DNA from: Methanosarcinaceae archaeon
GTDB lineage: Archaea > Halobacteriota > Methanosarcinia > Methanosarcinales > Methanosarcinaceae
Direction: 5' to 3'
Length of the DNA stretch: 53,107 bases
NCBI GenBank assembly: GCA_023544565.1
Contig: JAMJFS010000011.1
Span: forward strand, 1-53,107
The notes under the pieces were generated by a model. The model saw only the letters and a program-made list of their open reading frames with translations, did no database searches and had not been told where the DNA came from. Every line of letters starts with the position of its first letter. The stretch's first letter is position 1. Of this stretch, positions 25,593-34,727 are shown in pieces. The translations under genes were made by a program, and so were the position numbers.

Positions 25593-26546
25593 TTAGCCCT
25601 GATCAATTTCGGTTCGCAGATCGCCAATTGGGGCAATACGTTCTGCAAAGGCATTATGGCGGTGGATGCTCTCTTCGTTTATCTGTTTGATAGTGATAAT
25701 TGCATTATCAGGCAGATACGTAAATTTCTGGACAATATTTTTCGCCATTGTACGTACACAGTCTTCAACAAATTTAGGGTTCATGTGTGCCCTTTCAACA
25801 ATAACTGCTTCATCTGACCGCTTTAATAGTTCAAAGATACTTGAACTCATGGAGTTCTCGATAATTTCTATAATCGTCTCAATTGAGACATCAATATCAC
25901 CTTCGACCTCGATCGATATAATTCCCCGTCCCCTCTGGTTATGGGTCGCCATAGGAACTTTATGCAAGAACATTGCAACGGTCTTCTCATCAATTCCAAG
26001 GGCAAGCAGTTCATTTTGTGCTTTCTCTCGCATAATTTCCTGTGCACATGGACATGCAGTCATTCCCATGACTTCAGCACCTATAAGTTTCTTGACTGCG
26101 ATGGAATCATTTTCCCCTCGTATGGCTGTGGATTCGGCAAAGATGTCGACAACTTCCTGACATTTCATTTTCGTTGCAGGTGATTCTCTCTTGACAACAT
26201 ATTCACTTCTCATAAAGACTTCTGCTTGTGTTGCATACTCATGACGGTCCAATAAACTTCTTGCAACATCACTGCACAGTTGTTCTATCTCATAGACCGG
26301 TAGGTTCACTGCTCTTTCGAGCACTTCATCTATCGCTTCAAAGTTACGGGATAGATTTGCGCCTTTTCGGTCAGATGGTAAGTCCACGAAAATGTCAAAT
26401 GTTGAGATAAGTACGATAGGACGCTTGTCCTGTCGTTTGATCTCAACAAGTTTTTTGACATCCGTGACACCAACGCGTGTCAGATTTATTGGAATTTTAG
26501 GTTTATTTGCCTGCACATCCGGTAATTGTACGACTGGAAGTTTCAT
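25593..26546 (-). CDS. mptA: GTP cyclohydrolase MptA (type IV)
   Basis: 317 aa, Fe(II)-dependent enzyme that opens GTP to 7,8-dihydroneopterin 2',3'-cyclic phosphate in tetrahydromethanopterin biosynthesis. It belongs to the FolE2/COG1469 tunnel-fold family. Recognised by [20 protein letters not shown] at the start, the metal Cys in MTACPCAQE near 160 and His in [10 protein letters not shown] near 200, then [16 protein letters not shown] near 255 and [11 protein letters not shown] near 300. GAGG precedes the ATG and a TATA-like TTATATAATA lies further upstream. Its product supports the C1-carrier pathway expected in methanogens and relatives. Confidence 0.95.
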   Translation of the reverse strand: MKLPVVQLPDVQANKPKIPINLTRVGVTDVKKLVEIKRQDKRPIVLISTFDIFVDLPSDRKGANLSRNFEAIDEVLERAVNLPVYEIEQLCSDVARSLLDRHEYATQAEVFMRSEYVVKRESPATKMKCQEVVDIFAESTAIRGENDSIAVKKLIGAEVMGMTACPCAQEIMREKAQNELLALGIDEKTVAMFLHKVPMATHNQRGRGIISIEVEGDIDVSIETIIEIIENSMSSSIFELLKRSDEAVIVERAHMNPKFVEDCVRTMAKNIVQKFTYLPDNAIITIKQINEESIHRHNAFAERIAPIGDLRTEIDQG

Positions 26547-26895
26547 TTATATAACCTCAAAATACGGTATGGTCATTGAATAATTTATGTATTATATAAC
26601 TTTAATTCAAGTATCAATTGCAAACGGATTCATTGCATGTAAATGTTATGATATGGATTGAAGACGTGACGAGATAATTTTTTGTTTGATCGAATTTATT
26701 CGAAAACGGGATTTTATTGTAAACAAGGTGCCTGAAACACTATGTATCATATAAAGTTAATTTATAATGTAGTATGAAAATTGTTAAAAATCGTGATAAA
26801 ACAGAATCAAAAGGCAACATTAAAAGAAAACATATATATACTTTATGTGCTGAAATAAGAGTAACAGTAGTAAATACCGGTTGCGAGGTGACGTT

Positions 26896-27186
26896 ATGTC
26901 TGAAACAAGAAATTTTGTATTAAGGGATAAGAAAGGAAATGAACACGGTGTATTCACCGGAAAACAGCCAAGACAGGCAGCTCTTAAGGTTGCAAATAGG
27001 GAAAAAGCTTCAAAAGCAAAACCTACAACCATCATGCTCAGAGAACGTGGAACCAAGAAGGTTCATGTTTTTAAGGGATGGAAAGAGACTGTTAATGCAC
27101 CCAAAAATAAGCCTGCATGGATGCCTGACAAGATTAGCAAGCCACATGTGAAGAAAGTAGGCATTGAAAAACTAGACAAACTTTGA
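26896..27186 (+). CDS. Chromosomal protein MC1
   Basis: 96 aa, methanosarcinal DNA-bending nucleoid protein. The sequence NFVLRDKKGNEHGVFTGKQPRQAALK, then TTIMLRERGTKKVHVFKGWKE and a Pro/Lys-rich basic loop (NAPKNKPAWMPDKISKPHVKK) matches the MC1 fold and its DNA-binding arm. The ATG at 26896 has GAGGTGA four bases upstream; an in-frame TTG at 26881 is rejected. A strong TATA (CATATATATACTTTA, about 26830) and an intrinsic terminator bracket it as a single-gene transcript, as expected for an abundant protein. In 26547-26880 only divergent promoter elements are seen. Confidence 0.95.
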   Translation: MSETRNFVLRDKKGNEHGVFTGKQPRQAALKVANREKASKAKPTTIMLRERGTKKVHVFKGWKETVNAPKNKPAWMPDKISKPHVKKVGIEKLDKL

Positions 27187-27206
27187 GATTTATATTGTAA
27201 TAAAAA

Positions 27207-27240
27207 GACCCACTATAAAGGGTGGGTCGATTTCTTTTTT
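27207..27240 (+). terminator. Terminator of the MC1 gene
   Basis: Stem GACCCAC/GTGGGTC at 27207-27213 and 27222-27228 with an 8-nt loop, followed by GATTTCTTTTTT. It lies about 20 nt after the MC1 stop codon. Confidence 0.85.
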
Positions 27241-27359
27241 AATTCTGTTTTGTTATTGTTATATTGTTGATATTTATTGCACGATGGTCTATTGAACTTT
27301 GAGTTCACACCGATGCTTAATACAAAAGTTTAAACACTAATATGCTAAAATATAGACCT

Positions 27360-28250
27360 ATGACACTTAAAAGGGAAAATATATTGATCGAAGCCCTGCC
27401 ATATATCCGGGATTTCCATGATTCTATTATGGTAATAAAAGTAGGGGGCCATGCAATGATTGACCCAAAGATCATGGATGAGATCATTCAGGATATTGTT
27501 CTTCTACGTTTTGTTGGTATACATCCTGTTATCGTGCACGGGGGTGGCCCTGAGATAAATGAAAAGATGCAGCGTATGGGCAAAGTGCCTGAATTTGTTG
27601 GTGGGCTTCGGATCACTGATGATGATACACTTGAGATTGTACGTATGGTTTTAGTGGGTAATATCAACACAAGGATCGTCTCTCTCATAGGGCAGCACGG
27701 TGGCAAGGGAATTGGTCTTTCCGGAAAAGATGGGAAACTGATAATTGCCAAAAAGAAACCTGCTCAGCGTGTTGTGGTTGAAGGAGTGGAGCAGCATGTT
27801 GATATCGGATGGGTCGGCGAGACTGAGATCATTAATATTGAGATCATCGATATTGTCACAAAGGAAGGATATATACCTGTGATATCTCCAATAGCCATGG
27901 ATGTGAAAGGAAATGCATTGAATATTAATGCTGATACGGTGGCAGGCGACATTGCAGCAGCGCTTCATGCTAAAAAATTGATCCTTATGACCGATGTACC
28001 AGGTCTTTTAAGAGATATAAAAGACAAGTCAACACGCTTATCAAGGGTCACGGTTGAAGAAATGGAAATCCTGATCGATGAAGGTGTGATATCCGGAGGA
28101 ATGATCCCGAAGATGCGAGGTGCAGCAGCAGCCACCATTAGCGGAGTTGAGCGGGTGCATATTATCGATGGCAGTGTATCACATTCAATATTGCTTGAAT
28201 TGTTCACGGATTCGGGAATCGGAACAATGGTTTACAAGGACGGGGATTGA
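27360..28250 (+). CDS. argB: Acetylglutamate kinase
   Basis: 296 aa, phosphorylates N-acetylglutamate in arginine synthesis. Amino-acid-kinase motifs: IMVIKVGGHAM near 24, IVHGGGPEINEKM near 58, GLRITDDDTLEIVRMVLVGNIN near 83 and ALHAKKLILMTDVPGLL near 204. The Lys-rich GMIPKMRGAAAATISGVERVHIIDG segment near 248 is also typical. The ATG at 27360 gives the standard MTLKRENILIEALPYI opening; an ATG six codons upstream is less likely. Isolated from other arg genes in this window. Confidence 0.96.
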   Translation: MTLKRENILIEALPYIRDFHDSIMVIKVGGHAMIDPKIMDEIIQDIVLLRFVGIHPVIVHGGGPEINEKMQRMGKVPEFVGGLRITDDDTLEIVRMVLVGNINTRIVSLIGQHGGKGIGLSGKDGKLIIAKKKPAQRVVVEGVEQHVDIGWVGETEIINIEIIDIVTKEGYIPVISPIAMDVKGNALNINADTVAGDIAAALHAKKLILMTDVPGLLRDIKDKSTRLSRVTVEEMEILIDEGVISGGMIPKMRGAAAATISGVERVHIIDGSVSHSILLELFTDSGIGTMVYKDGD

Positions 28251-28317
28251 AGTTCAAGTTTTAAGTCAGAAGAGACGTTGTTTCGATTTTAAAGTGATTT
28301 CTAAATATAGGGTCATT

Positions 28318-28400
28318 TTTTACCGCAGAGAACGTTGAGCACGCAGAGTTGTTTACTGGTTTATAATTCCCCTCTGCATATCCGCGGTTATAATATTTTC
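28318..28400. repeat. Dispersed CGCAGAG-type repeat with inverted ends
   Basis: Two copies of a (A/C)CGCAGAG motif (TACCGCAGAG and CACGCAGAG, about 28320-28350) face CCCTCTGC and CCGCGGTTATAA at about 28370-28392, giving an imperfect hairpin. The space lies between the convergent argB and RaSEA genes. Related sequence occurs near 41505-41567, 43519-43552 and 44795-44862. Confidence 0.55.
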
Positions 28401-28427
28401 ATTGACCGGGGTACAATCCAATTAGAC

Positions 28428-29468
28428 TTAATCCATAATCGCTGAACCATATGTGAGATCATCCAGTTCAAGCACTTTTTTCCACAACTCCATGCATTCG
28501 CATGTGAGTTCATCAAGCACACTGATATCCTGTGTGATCGAGAATTTACGTATCGCATCTGCAACATCATAACTGCATTGTTTACAGTTGTGGGGTCCGC
28601 GTTTCGAGCCTGCTGCTACAGGGTCAGACATTATCACTGTATCGGGATGTGCCGGTTTTGCTTTTTTAATGATCTCCACGATACTCCACAGCCAGGGTGA
28701 ACGGTATTGTCCCTTTTGCCACAAAGATTCGACAAATGTGCCTTTCTGGACATTGCAGAGGTTGATGGATATTGTGTCAGCATACGGTGCGGCATCATCT
28801 ACTGATTGGATGATGTCATCCATTGCCTCGCCTTCTGACAGGAATGGAGGTTTTAACATGAGATATGCTTTTGTGGTCACACCGTGTTTTTTGGCAGTTT
28901 CCGATGCACGGGTAAAATCAGCGAACGTGAAACCTTTATTGATGGAATCCTTGCGGATGATGTCGGAACTTGTTTCAAGTCCGACAGCGATCTCGAATTT
29001 AGTGCTGCCAAGAATGCCGGTGCATTCGTCCATGACCTCATCGGTCACAAATTCGGGGCGTGTTTCGGCAATCACTTTTGGGATGCGCTCATCGTCTGCA
29101 AGCCGGCGCAAGATATTTTGCCGAACCTGCGGTGGAATCTCGCGTTCATCAAAAAAACTCCCTGATGTGAATATCTTGAGCATGAACTCATCCATGTCAC
29201 CTGCTTTGTAGAGTGCCCTGTCAAGTTGGGTTTCAAGGTCTTCGGGAGAGGGTGGGTCTATGGCGCTGTCGTAAACGTAACCGCACATGGTGCATCCGCC
29301 TGCTTTTCCCCACCAACAGCCTGATGTTTTGAAAATAATGGTGAGTGTTTTTATTTCCTGTCCACCGAGAAGGTCAACACCTGTCCATACCGCCGATGGT
29401 CTATCTGGTGCGGACGGTTTAATACGCTGGCGTGCGCGGATATCTGCTACTGCTTTGTTGAGTGTCAT
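28428..29468 (-). CDS. raSEA: Archaeosine biosynthesis radical SAM protein RaSEA
   Basis: 346 aa. Radical SAM subunit of archaeosine synthase, converting the lysine adduct formed by ArcS on tRNA position 15 to archaeosine. The diagnostic N-terminal cluster motif CWWGKAGGCTMCGY is near residue 52 and the family motif FTSGSFFDEREI near 103. The helical region ETRPEFVTDEVMDE and a C-terminal Cys set GPHNCKQCSYDVADAI near 300 complete it. The ATG at 29468 starts 10 nt after the guaA-type stop; a TTG at 29492 overlapping that gene is the alternative. Probable operon with the GMP synthase subunit. Confidence 0.9.
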   Translation of the reverse strand: MTLNKAVADIRARQRIKPSAPDRPSAVWTGVDLLGGQEIKTLTIIFKTSGCWWGKAGGCTMCGYVYDSAIDPPSPEDLETQLDRALYKAGDMDEFMLKIFTSGSFFDEREIPPQVRQNILRRLADDERIPKVIAETRPEFVTDEVMDECTGILGSTKFEIAVGLETSSDIIRKDSINKGFTFADFTRASETAKKHGVTTKAYLMLKPPFLSEGEAMDDIIQSVDDAAPYADTISINLCNVQKGTFVESLWQKGQYRSPWLWSIVEIIKKAKPAHPDTVIMSDPVAAGSKRGPHNCKQCSYDVADAIRKFSITQDISVLDELTCECMELWKKVLELDDLTYGSAIMD

Positions 29469-29478
29469 CTGTGCATAC

Positions 29479-30393
29479 TCATTCGAATTCAATGGTTGCA
29501 GGCGGTTTTGGCGTTATGTCGTAGACAACTCTTGCAACTGATGCGATCTCGCCTGTGATGCGTGATTCGATCTTACGGAGGGTTTCCCATGGGAGTTCCA
29601 TTGCCCCGGCAGTCATGCCGTCCCTTGAACCTACTGCGCGAATAGCAACTATCCAGCCGTGTACCCTCAAGTCACCTTTGACACCTGTCCCTTTCCCGAG
29701 TATTGCGGCAAAGGTTTGCCATGGTTTGAATTTTTCAAGCAGTTCCTCTTCAACGATAGCATTTGCTTCGCGAACTACATCGACCTTTTCCTGAGTTACC
29801 TCGCCAATGATGCGGACTGAAAGACCGGGACCCGGGAATGGCATTCGTTCGCTGATCTCATGGGGCAGGTCGAGTGCACGTGCAACTTCACGAACCTCAT
29901 CTTTATACAGGTCATCTATTGGTTCGACAATGGCCTTAAAATCAATAACTGAAGGCAATCCACCAACGTTGTGGTGTGATTTTATCCCGCCTTCGGATTC
30001 TATCCGGTCAGGGTATATGGTGCCCTGTATCAGGTATTCGGCTTCAAGTAATCGTGCTTCCTTTTCGAAGGCGCGTATGAATGCCTCACCTACAGCCATT
30101 CGCTTCTCTTCGGGATCTTCAAGACCCTTCAGGGCTTCCATGAACTGATCTTTTGCATCGACAACCTGGAGGTTCATATCAGAGAATATCTCCTTTATGC
30201 GCTCTGTCTCGCCTTTTCGCATTAGACCTGTGTCAATGTATATTGGCGTTAATTTATCGCCTATTGCACGGTTTGCAAGCACTGCACAAACAGAACTGTC
30301 AACCCCGCCAGAAAGTGCGATAATGGTCTTTCCCTGAGCCTCTTTTTTGATCCGCTCTATGCTTTTAGGTATGAATTTATCAACTTTAACCAT
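29479..30393 (-). CDS. guaAB: GMP synthase subunit B (ATP pyrophosphatase)
   Basis: 304 aa, the synthetase half of the split archaeal GMP synthase: it adenylates XMP and aminates it with ammonia from the separate GuaAA glutaminase. The PP-loop [11 protein letters not shown] is near residue 22, with the XMP-binding lid [24 protein letters not shown] near 130-153 and the dimerisation domain [15 protein letters not shown] near 195. The tail PATIEFE is family-typical. GGAGA upstream supports the ATG at 30393 rather than the longer frame to 30501. The glutaminase subunit gene is not in the window. Confidence 0.94.
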   Translation of the reverse strand: MVKVDKFIPKSIERIKKEAQGKTIIALSGGVDSSVCAVLANRAIGDKLTPIYIDTGLMRKGETERIKEIFSDMNLQVVDAKDQFMEALKGLEDPEEKRMAVGEAFIRAFEKEARLLEAEYLIQGTIYPDRIESEGGIKSHHNVGGLPSVIDFKAIVEPIDDLYKDEVREVARALDLPHEISERMPFPGPGLSVRIIGEVTQEKVDVVREANAIVEEELLEKFKPWQTFAAILGKGTGVKGDLRVHGWIVAIRAVGSRDGMTAGAMELPWETLRKIESRITGEIASVARVVYDITPKPPATIEFE

Positions 30394-30537
30394 GAAATGT
30401 TCTCCGATCTTATGTATGTCTGTGTTTATGTATGCTAGTATGATGGTTTGTATATAGTAATTTTGGGTAGTATGTGGGTGATCTTTGTTAATCAGGAACA
30501 CTAATTTATCCCAAATAAATCCTTTTTAAGGCATGAT

Positions 30538-30858
30538 CTATTTGTCAAATTCACTCAATTCTTTTCCCAAAAAGTATCCCAAAATTGATCTGATACCAAC
30601 TATTGCACCAAGGATAATTATTTCTTCATGAGTTGGAGCAACAATTGACTTTAAAATATCACCGGCAATTAAAAAATCCAGACCGAATATGATCTTATGT
30701 GTGAAATTTCTTCGGATCTCATGATAATCAAGATCATCCGACCTCTTGAATTCTGTCATTAGAGTTTTGAACGTTGCTATGGCTCCGCCATAAATTATGA
30801 TCACTGCACCGATATATGCAAAAATTAGTGACGACAGGTCAATTATGAACTCTACCAT
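30538..30858 (-). CDS. DUF1622 membrane protein
   Basis: 106 aa with three hydrophobic membrane segments: IIDLSSLIFAYIGAVIIIYGGAI-like at ~4-27, FGLDFLIAGDILKSIVA near 59-75 and IIILGAIVGIRSILGYFLG near 80-98. Small integral membrane protein of a widespread uncharacterised family. Monocistronic by appearance; the ~145-nt gap to guaAB holds no gene. Confidence 0.85.
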   Translation of the reverse strand: MVEFIIDLSSLIFAYIGAVIIIYGGAIATFKTLMTEFKRSDDLDYHEIRRNFTHKIIFGLDFLIAGDILKSIVAPTHEEIIILGAIVGIRSILGYFLGKELSEFDK

Positions 30859-31106
30859 AGTAAGAAATTATACTTGACAATATAAAAGATGTTGCTGAAT
30901 GCAAATTGGGATTTCCCTGAGTAACAATAATGGCAATTGTACTCTATTGTACTTGATAAAAAAAGATATGTGTTATGCATTGTTGGAATATCTTATATAC
31001 GATAAATAACATGATACCACAAACCTTAAAGCAAGTTATTATAGTTAATACATCCATTATTTCATAATCATAATCTTTTTGCCCAAATTGGGAGGGAAAT
31101 CTAAAA

Positions 31107-32333
31107 TTGAGTCAACCTTGTGTTAATATCGGCATGGTAGGTCATGTCGATCATGGAAAAACCACGCTTGTCAGTGCATTGTCCGGGATCTGGACAGATA
31201 CACACAGTGAAGAGATGAAGCGTGGCATATCGATCAGGTTAGGGTATGCAGATACGACATTTATGAAATGTCCGGACTGCCCTGAGCCACAGTGTTATTC
31301 AGTCGCAAAGAAATGTGAGCATTGCGGAGCAAAAACAGAAGAAGCCAGAACAATATCCTTTGTTGATGCACCAGGCCACGAGACACTGATGGCTACAATG
31401 CTATCGGGTGCGGCTATAATGGACGGTGCGGTGCTTGTTATCGCAGCCAACGAAAAATGTCCGCAGCCACAGACAAAGGAACACCTGATGGCACTAAACA
31501 TTATCGGGATCAAAAACATCGTAATTGTGCAGAATAAGATCGACCTTGTGAAAAAGGAACAGATCATCGAGCACTATAAGCAGATCAAGGAATTTGTCAA
31601 AGGTACAGTAGCAGAGGGTGCACCAATCGTTCCGGTTTCCGCACAGCAGAACATCAATATTGATGTGTTGATCGAGGTCATGGAAAAAGTGATCCCAACA
31701 CCTGTGCATAAACTGGACAAGCCAGCTCGCATGCTTATTGCAAGGTCTTTTGACATCAATAAACCGGGATTATCTGTAGATAAGATCACAGGTGGCGTCA
31801 TCGGTGGAACACTCACAGAAGGTTATATGCATCCGGGTGACGAACTTGAGATTTGCCCTGGGCGAAAAGTTGAGAGTGAAAATACTACAAAATGGGTACC
31901 TATTATTACTAAAATCTCAAAGATCATTGCAGGCAAAGGTGAAGTTGAAGAAGCTACACCTGGCGGATTATTGGCAGTTGGAACAACACTTGATCCAACA
32001 TTAACAAAGAGTGATACATTAACAGGACAGGTCGCAGGTAAACCCGGCACATTGCCACCAACCCGCGATTTATTCACAATGGACTTACACTTACTCGAAC
32101 GTGTTGTTGGAGCTACCGATGAATTGGAGATCGGGGAAATTAAAACCAGTGAACCTTTGATGTTGAATGTAGGCACTGCAACGACTGTAGGGATTGTTAC
32201 AAGCGCAAGGGCAGATGTTGCTGAAGTTAAACTTAAGCGACCTATATGTGCACAAAGCGGCTCAATGGTGGCGATCAGCAGGCGTGTAGGTTCACGATGG
32301 CGGCTTATTGGAGTAGGGGTAATCAAAGATTGA
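31107..32333 (+). CDS. eif2g: Translation initiation factor aIF2 gamma
   Basis: 408-aa GTPase subunit that binds initiator Met-tRNA. G1 [10 protein letters not shown] is at ~11-20, a zinc-knuckle insert CPDCPEPQC...CEHCG at ~56-75, G3 DAPGHE near 91 and G4 NKID near 146. EF-Tu-like domains II and III follow ([25 protein letters not shown]). TTG start with GGGAGGG 10 nt upstream. It heads the conserved archaeal translation/transcription cluster that runs to the S27ae gene. In 30859-31106 a TATA-like CTTATATACG near 30990 and AT-rich sequence are seen, no gene. Confidence 0.97.
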   Translation: MSQPCVNIGMVGHVDHGKTTLVSALSGIWTDTHSEEMKRGISIRLGYADTTFMKCPDCPEPQCYSVAKKCEHCGAKTEEARTISFVDAPGHETLMATMLSGAAIMDGAVLVIAANEKCPQPQTKEHLMALNIIGIKNIVIVQNKIDLVKKEQIIEHYKQIKEFVKGTVAEGAPIVPVSAQQNINIDVLIEVMEKVIPTPVHKLDKPARMLIARSFDINKPGLSVDKITGGVIGGTLTEGYMHPGDELEICPGRKVESENTTKWVPIITKISKIIAGKGEVEEATPGGLLAVGTTLDPTLTKSDTLTGQVAGKPGTLPPTRDLFTMDLHLLERVVGATDELEIGEIKTSEPLMLNVGTATTVGIVTSARADVAEVKLKRPICAQSGSMVAISRRVGSRWRLIGVGVIKD

Positions 32334-32695
32334 AGGTCATTATTGATACCAATGCGCTGATGATACCGGTTCAGTTCAATGTCGATATTTTCGATGAACT
32401 GCAACGTCTTGGATTTGATGAATTTGTAGTTCCAAGATCTGTGTTAAATGAACTCGACAGTCTTATTGACAGGTCAAAAGGCAAGGACAAAATGGCGGCA
32501 AAGGTTGCACGTTCGTTAGCAGATCGATGCGAGGTTGCGGAACTCACTGGTTTTGCAGATGATGTCATTGTAGAACTTGCCGATAATACTGGCGCAGCGG
32601 TTTTGACTAATGATATTAAACTTAAAAAACGATTACAAGAAAAGGATATTACAGTTGTTTATCTACGTCAGAAAAATAGATTAGCAACAACGTAA
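32330..32695 (+). CDS. FCF1/Utp24-like PIN-domain protein
   Basis: 121-aa PIN domain of the archaeal FCF1-like group (rRNA-processing endonuclease relatives). Acidic active-site residues: [11 protein letters not shown] at the start (Asp), VLNELDSL near 43 (Glu) and [11 protein letters not shown] near 98 (Asp pair region). The start is a TTG whose last two bases form part of the aIF2 gamma stop codon (TTGA overlap), so translation is coupled. The longer frame from 32246 lies inside aIF2 gamma and is rejected. Position between aIF2 gamma and Rpo7 is conserved in many archaea and supports an rRNA/translation role. Confidence 0.88.
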   Translation: MKVIIDTNALMIPVQFNVDIFDELQRLGFDEFVVPRSVLNELDSLIDRSKGKDKMAAKVARSLADRCEVAELTGFADDVIVELADNTGAAVLTNDIKLKKRLQEKDITVVYLRQKNRLATT

Positions 32696-32772
32696 TTAAT
32701 TACGATCAATATACAATAATATATCAAATAATAATATCTGAATGATTTTGATCTTACGGGAGATATGTAGAT

Positions 32773-33339
32773 ATGTACAAGAAGATGAAACTTGCTGACA
32801 CGGTACGAATTGCACCCGATCGGTTAGCTGAGGATGTTAGCATTAGTGTTAAAAATGCATTAAAAGATAAACTTGAAGGGCGTATCGATAAGACTCTGGG
32901 TGCCATTGTTGCGGTCACTGGGCTTGATGAGGTGGGTGAAGGACACATTCTTGTAGGGGATGGTGCTGTTTACTATGATGCTATTTTCGATGCAATTGTG
33001 TTTATCCCTGTACTTCAGGAAGTTATCGAAGGGCTGGTTGTTGAGACTGTGGAATTCGGTGCTTTTGTGAGTATTGGTGCAATGGATGGACTTTTGCATG
33101 TAAGCCAGATCACGGATGACTTTATGTCATACGATGGAAAGAATGGCAGGCTTATGAGCAAGGCAGGAGGGCGATCACTTGCCGAGGGCGATCATGTGCG
33201 CACACGTATTGTTGCTGTGAGTATTGATGAGCGCGAGCCAAGGGAGAGTAAGATAGGTCTGACCATGCGCCAGCATGCTCTTGGTAAATTAGAATGGCTT
33301 GAGGAAGATCGGAAGCCAAAATCTGATGCTGGTGTGTAA
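32773..33339 (+). CDS. rpo7: RNA polymerase subunit Rpo7 (RpoE')
   Basis: 188-aa stalk subunit of archaeal RNA polymerase, partner of Rpo4. The N-terminal tip domain MYKKMKLADTVRIAPDRLAED is followed by the S1 RNA-binding barrel at ~80-165 (VIEGLVVETVEFGAFVSIGAMDGLLHVSQI). Length and order match the family. A basic C-terminal tail (EEDRKPKSDAGV) ends the protein. Followed after 21 nt by Spt4 with a GGAGG-type ribosome binding site, as in many euryarchaea. Confidence 0.96.
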   Translation: MYKKMKLADTVRIAPDRLAEDVSISVKNALKDKLEGRIDKTLGAIVAVTGLDEVGEGHILVGDGAVYYDAIFDAIVFIPVLQEVIEGLVVETVEFGAFVSIGAMDGLLHVSQITDDFMSYDGKNGRLMSKAGGRSLAEGDHVRTRIVAVSIDEREPRESKIGLTMRQHALGKLEWLEEDRKPKSDAGV

Positions 33340-33360
33340 CTGTTACCGGAGGATTAATTT

Positions 33361-33546
33361 ATGAGTGATCAAGTTTGCCGTGAATGTCACAGGATCGTTA
33401 CAGGTCAGACCTGTCCTATATGCGGCTCCAGTAATCTAAGCTCGGATTGGAGCGGCATGGTTGTTATTGTTGACGCAGAACGTTCTGCGATCGCTAAGAA
33501 GATGGGCATTGACATACCGGATAAGTACGCATTGAAGGTGCGATAA
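33361..33546 (+). CDS. spt4: Transcription elongation factor Spt4 (RpoE'')
   Basis: 61-aa zinc protein that pairs with Spt5 to stabilise elongating RNA polymerase. Four-Cys zinc site CRECHR and CPICGSSNLSSDWSG, then VVIVDAERSAIAKKMGI and ALKVR, exactly the archaeal Spt4 pattern. GGAGG upstream. The next gene's TTG follows the stop without a gap. Confidence 0.96.
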   Translation: MSDQVCRECHRIVTGQTCPICGSSNLSSDWSGMVVIVDAERSAIAKKMGIDIPDKYALKVR

Positions 33547-34131
33547 TTGGGTGCACAGGTAGCACTGGCATTACCTGCTAAACTGCGTCCGGTTTTGCGT
33601 AAGCCTTTTGGCGTGCTATATGAGGGTGTCGGGAAAGATACGATCCAAAAGATCGCACCAGACCTGGGCAGTCCCACAAAACTTATATCTGTAGGTGATG
33701 TTACAACATTCTACTTGCTCGAATCAGACATTATGCCTGATGTCTGTGTTGTTGATGATCGTACAAAAAGAGAACCGGCATCTAATCATGTTGTTCTAGG
33801 TACAAACCATAAAGCATTTACAACTATATCGGTTGACAACCCACCGGGTGTTATTACCGAGGATCTGATCAATGCGATCGATGATGCATTAAGATCGGAT
33901 CAACATGTCAGACTCTTTGTCCGCGGCGAAGAGGATTTAGCAGCATTACCTGCGATATTAATGGCCCCGATCGGTTCGGTGGTTCTCTATGGTCAGCCAA
34001 ATGAAGGCGTAGTGCTTGTTAAAATCACTGAATCTAAGAAAGATGAAATTCGTAGTTTATTGGATCAAATTATTGATGAATATGATGAAGGACAATTCGA
34101 TAGTGTTCGGAGGAAATTAGATGGATATTAA
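33547..34131 (+). CDS. GTP-dependent dephospho-CoA kinase (DUF359)
   Basis: 194 aa of the DUF359 family, shown in Thermococcus to phosphorylate dephospho-CoA with GTP, the last step of archaeal CoA synthesis. Family features are [20 protein letters not shown] near 40, [11 protein letters not shown] near 70, [20 protein letters not shown] near 98 and the Asp/Glu-containing [30 protein letters not shown] near 122-152. TTG start directly after the Spt4 stop, and the 3' end overlaps S24e by 11 nt, so the cluster is tightly coupled. Confidence 0.9.
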   Translation: MGAQVALALPAKLRPVLRKPFGVLYEGVGKDTIQKIAPDLGSPTKLISVGDVTTFYLLESDIMPDVCVVDDRTKREPASNHVVLGTNHKAFTTISVDNPPGVITEDLINAIDDALRSDQHVRLFVRGEEDLAALPAILMAPIGSVVLYGQPNEGVVLVKITESKKDEIRSLLDQIIDEYDEGQFDSVRRKLDGY

Positions 34132-34453
34132 TATCACTGAAGATAAGAATAATGCGCTTTTAAACAGGCGGGAAATTAAATTCACAGTCAAGTTCGAAGG
34201 TCCAACCCCTTCAAGGAATGATGTGAAAGGCAAACTGGTTGCTATGTTGAATGTATCTCTTGATCTGATGATCATCCAGAAAATGGATAGTGTGTACGGA
34301 ATGCAGGAACTTTCAGGGTACGCAAAGATCTATGAGGATGCAGCACGCATGACACAGGTCGAGCGCGATTATTCCATTAAGAGAAATGTAATCCCCGAGC
34401 CGGAACCTGAAGTAGTAGAGGTTGCGGAAGAAGCTGAAGTAGTAGAAGAGTAG
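34121..34453 (+). CDS. rps24e: 30S ribosomal protein S24e
   Basis: 110-aa small-subunit protein. Core: [25 protein letters not shown] near 16-40, [27 protein letters not shown]. The last ~20 residues are an unusually acidic extension ([18 protein letters not shown]). The ATG overlaps the DUF359 stop, with GGAGG inside the upstream gene. Nine bases separate it from S27ae. Confidence 0.95.
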   Translation: MDINITEDKNNALLNRREIKFTVKFEGPTPSRNDVKGKLVAMLNVSLDLMIIQKMDSVYGMQELSGYAKIYEDAARMTQVERDYSIKRNVIPEPEPEVVEVAEEAEVVEE

Positions 34454-34461
34454 GTATCACA

Positions 34462-34611
34462 ATGGCTGTAAAAGACTATTATAAGATTAGTGGCGATTCT
34501 GTCGAAAGACTCAACCAATCCTGTCCAAAATGCGGCGATGGTGTGTTTTTAGCAAACCACAAGGACAGACTTACCTGCGGCAAGTGCGGGTACATGGAAA
34601 TTAAGAAATAA
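34462..34611 (+). CDS. rps27ae: 30S ribosomal protein S27ae
   Basis: 49-aa zinc-ribbon ribosomal protein; begins [19 protein letters not shown] and has [13 protein letters not shown] and [13 protein letters not shown], the four-Cys zinc site of S27ae. The eukaryotic homologue is fused to ubiquitin; here it is free, as in other archaea. Last gene of the cluster begun by aIF2 gamma, followed by a hairpin terminator. Confidence 0.95.
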   Translation: MAVKDYYKISGDSVERLNQSCPKCGDGVFLANHKDRLTCGKCGYMEIKK

Positions 34612-34628
34612 TTTTACTTTTTCTCGTC

Positions 34629-34673
34629 GCATCACTGCCAATAAGGTTGTGATGTGATCTTTTGACTTTTTTT
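34629..34673 (+). terminator. Terminator of the aIF2 gamma-S27ae cluster
   Basis: CATCAC/GTGATG stem at 34630-34635 and 34649-34654 with a 13-nt loop, followed by GATCTTTTGACTTTTTTT. It lies about 18 nt after the S27ae stop codon. Confidence 0.7.
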
Positions 34674-34727
34674 ATCGATTAGTTTTTATTGGTTAATTTA
34701 TATTTTATAGGTGGAGATTTGTTAATT

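Noticed and set aside
31107-34611. aIF2 gamma to S27ae cluster as an unusual arrangement
   Set aside because: Order is the well-known conserved archaeal cluster; nothing novel beyond the acidic S24e tail.
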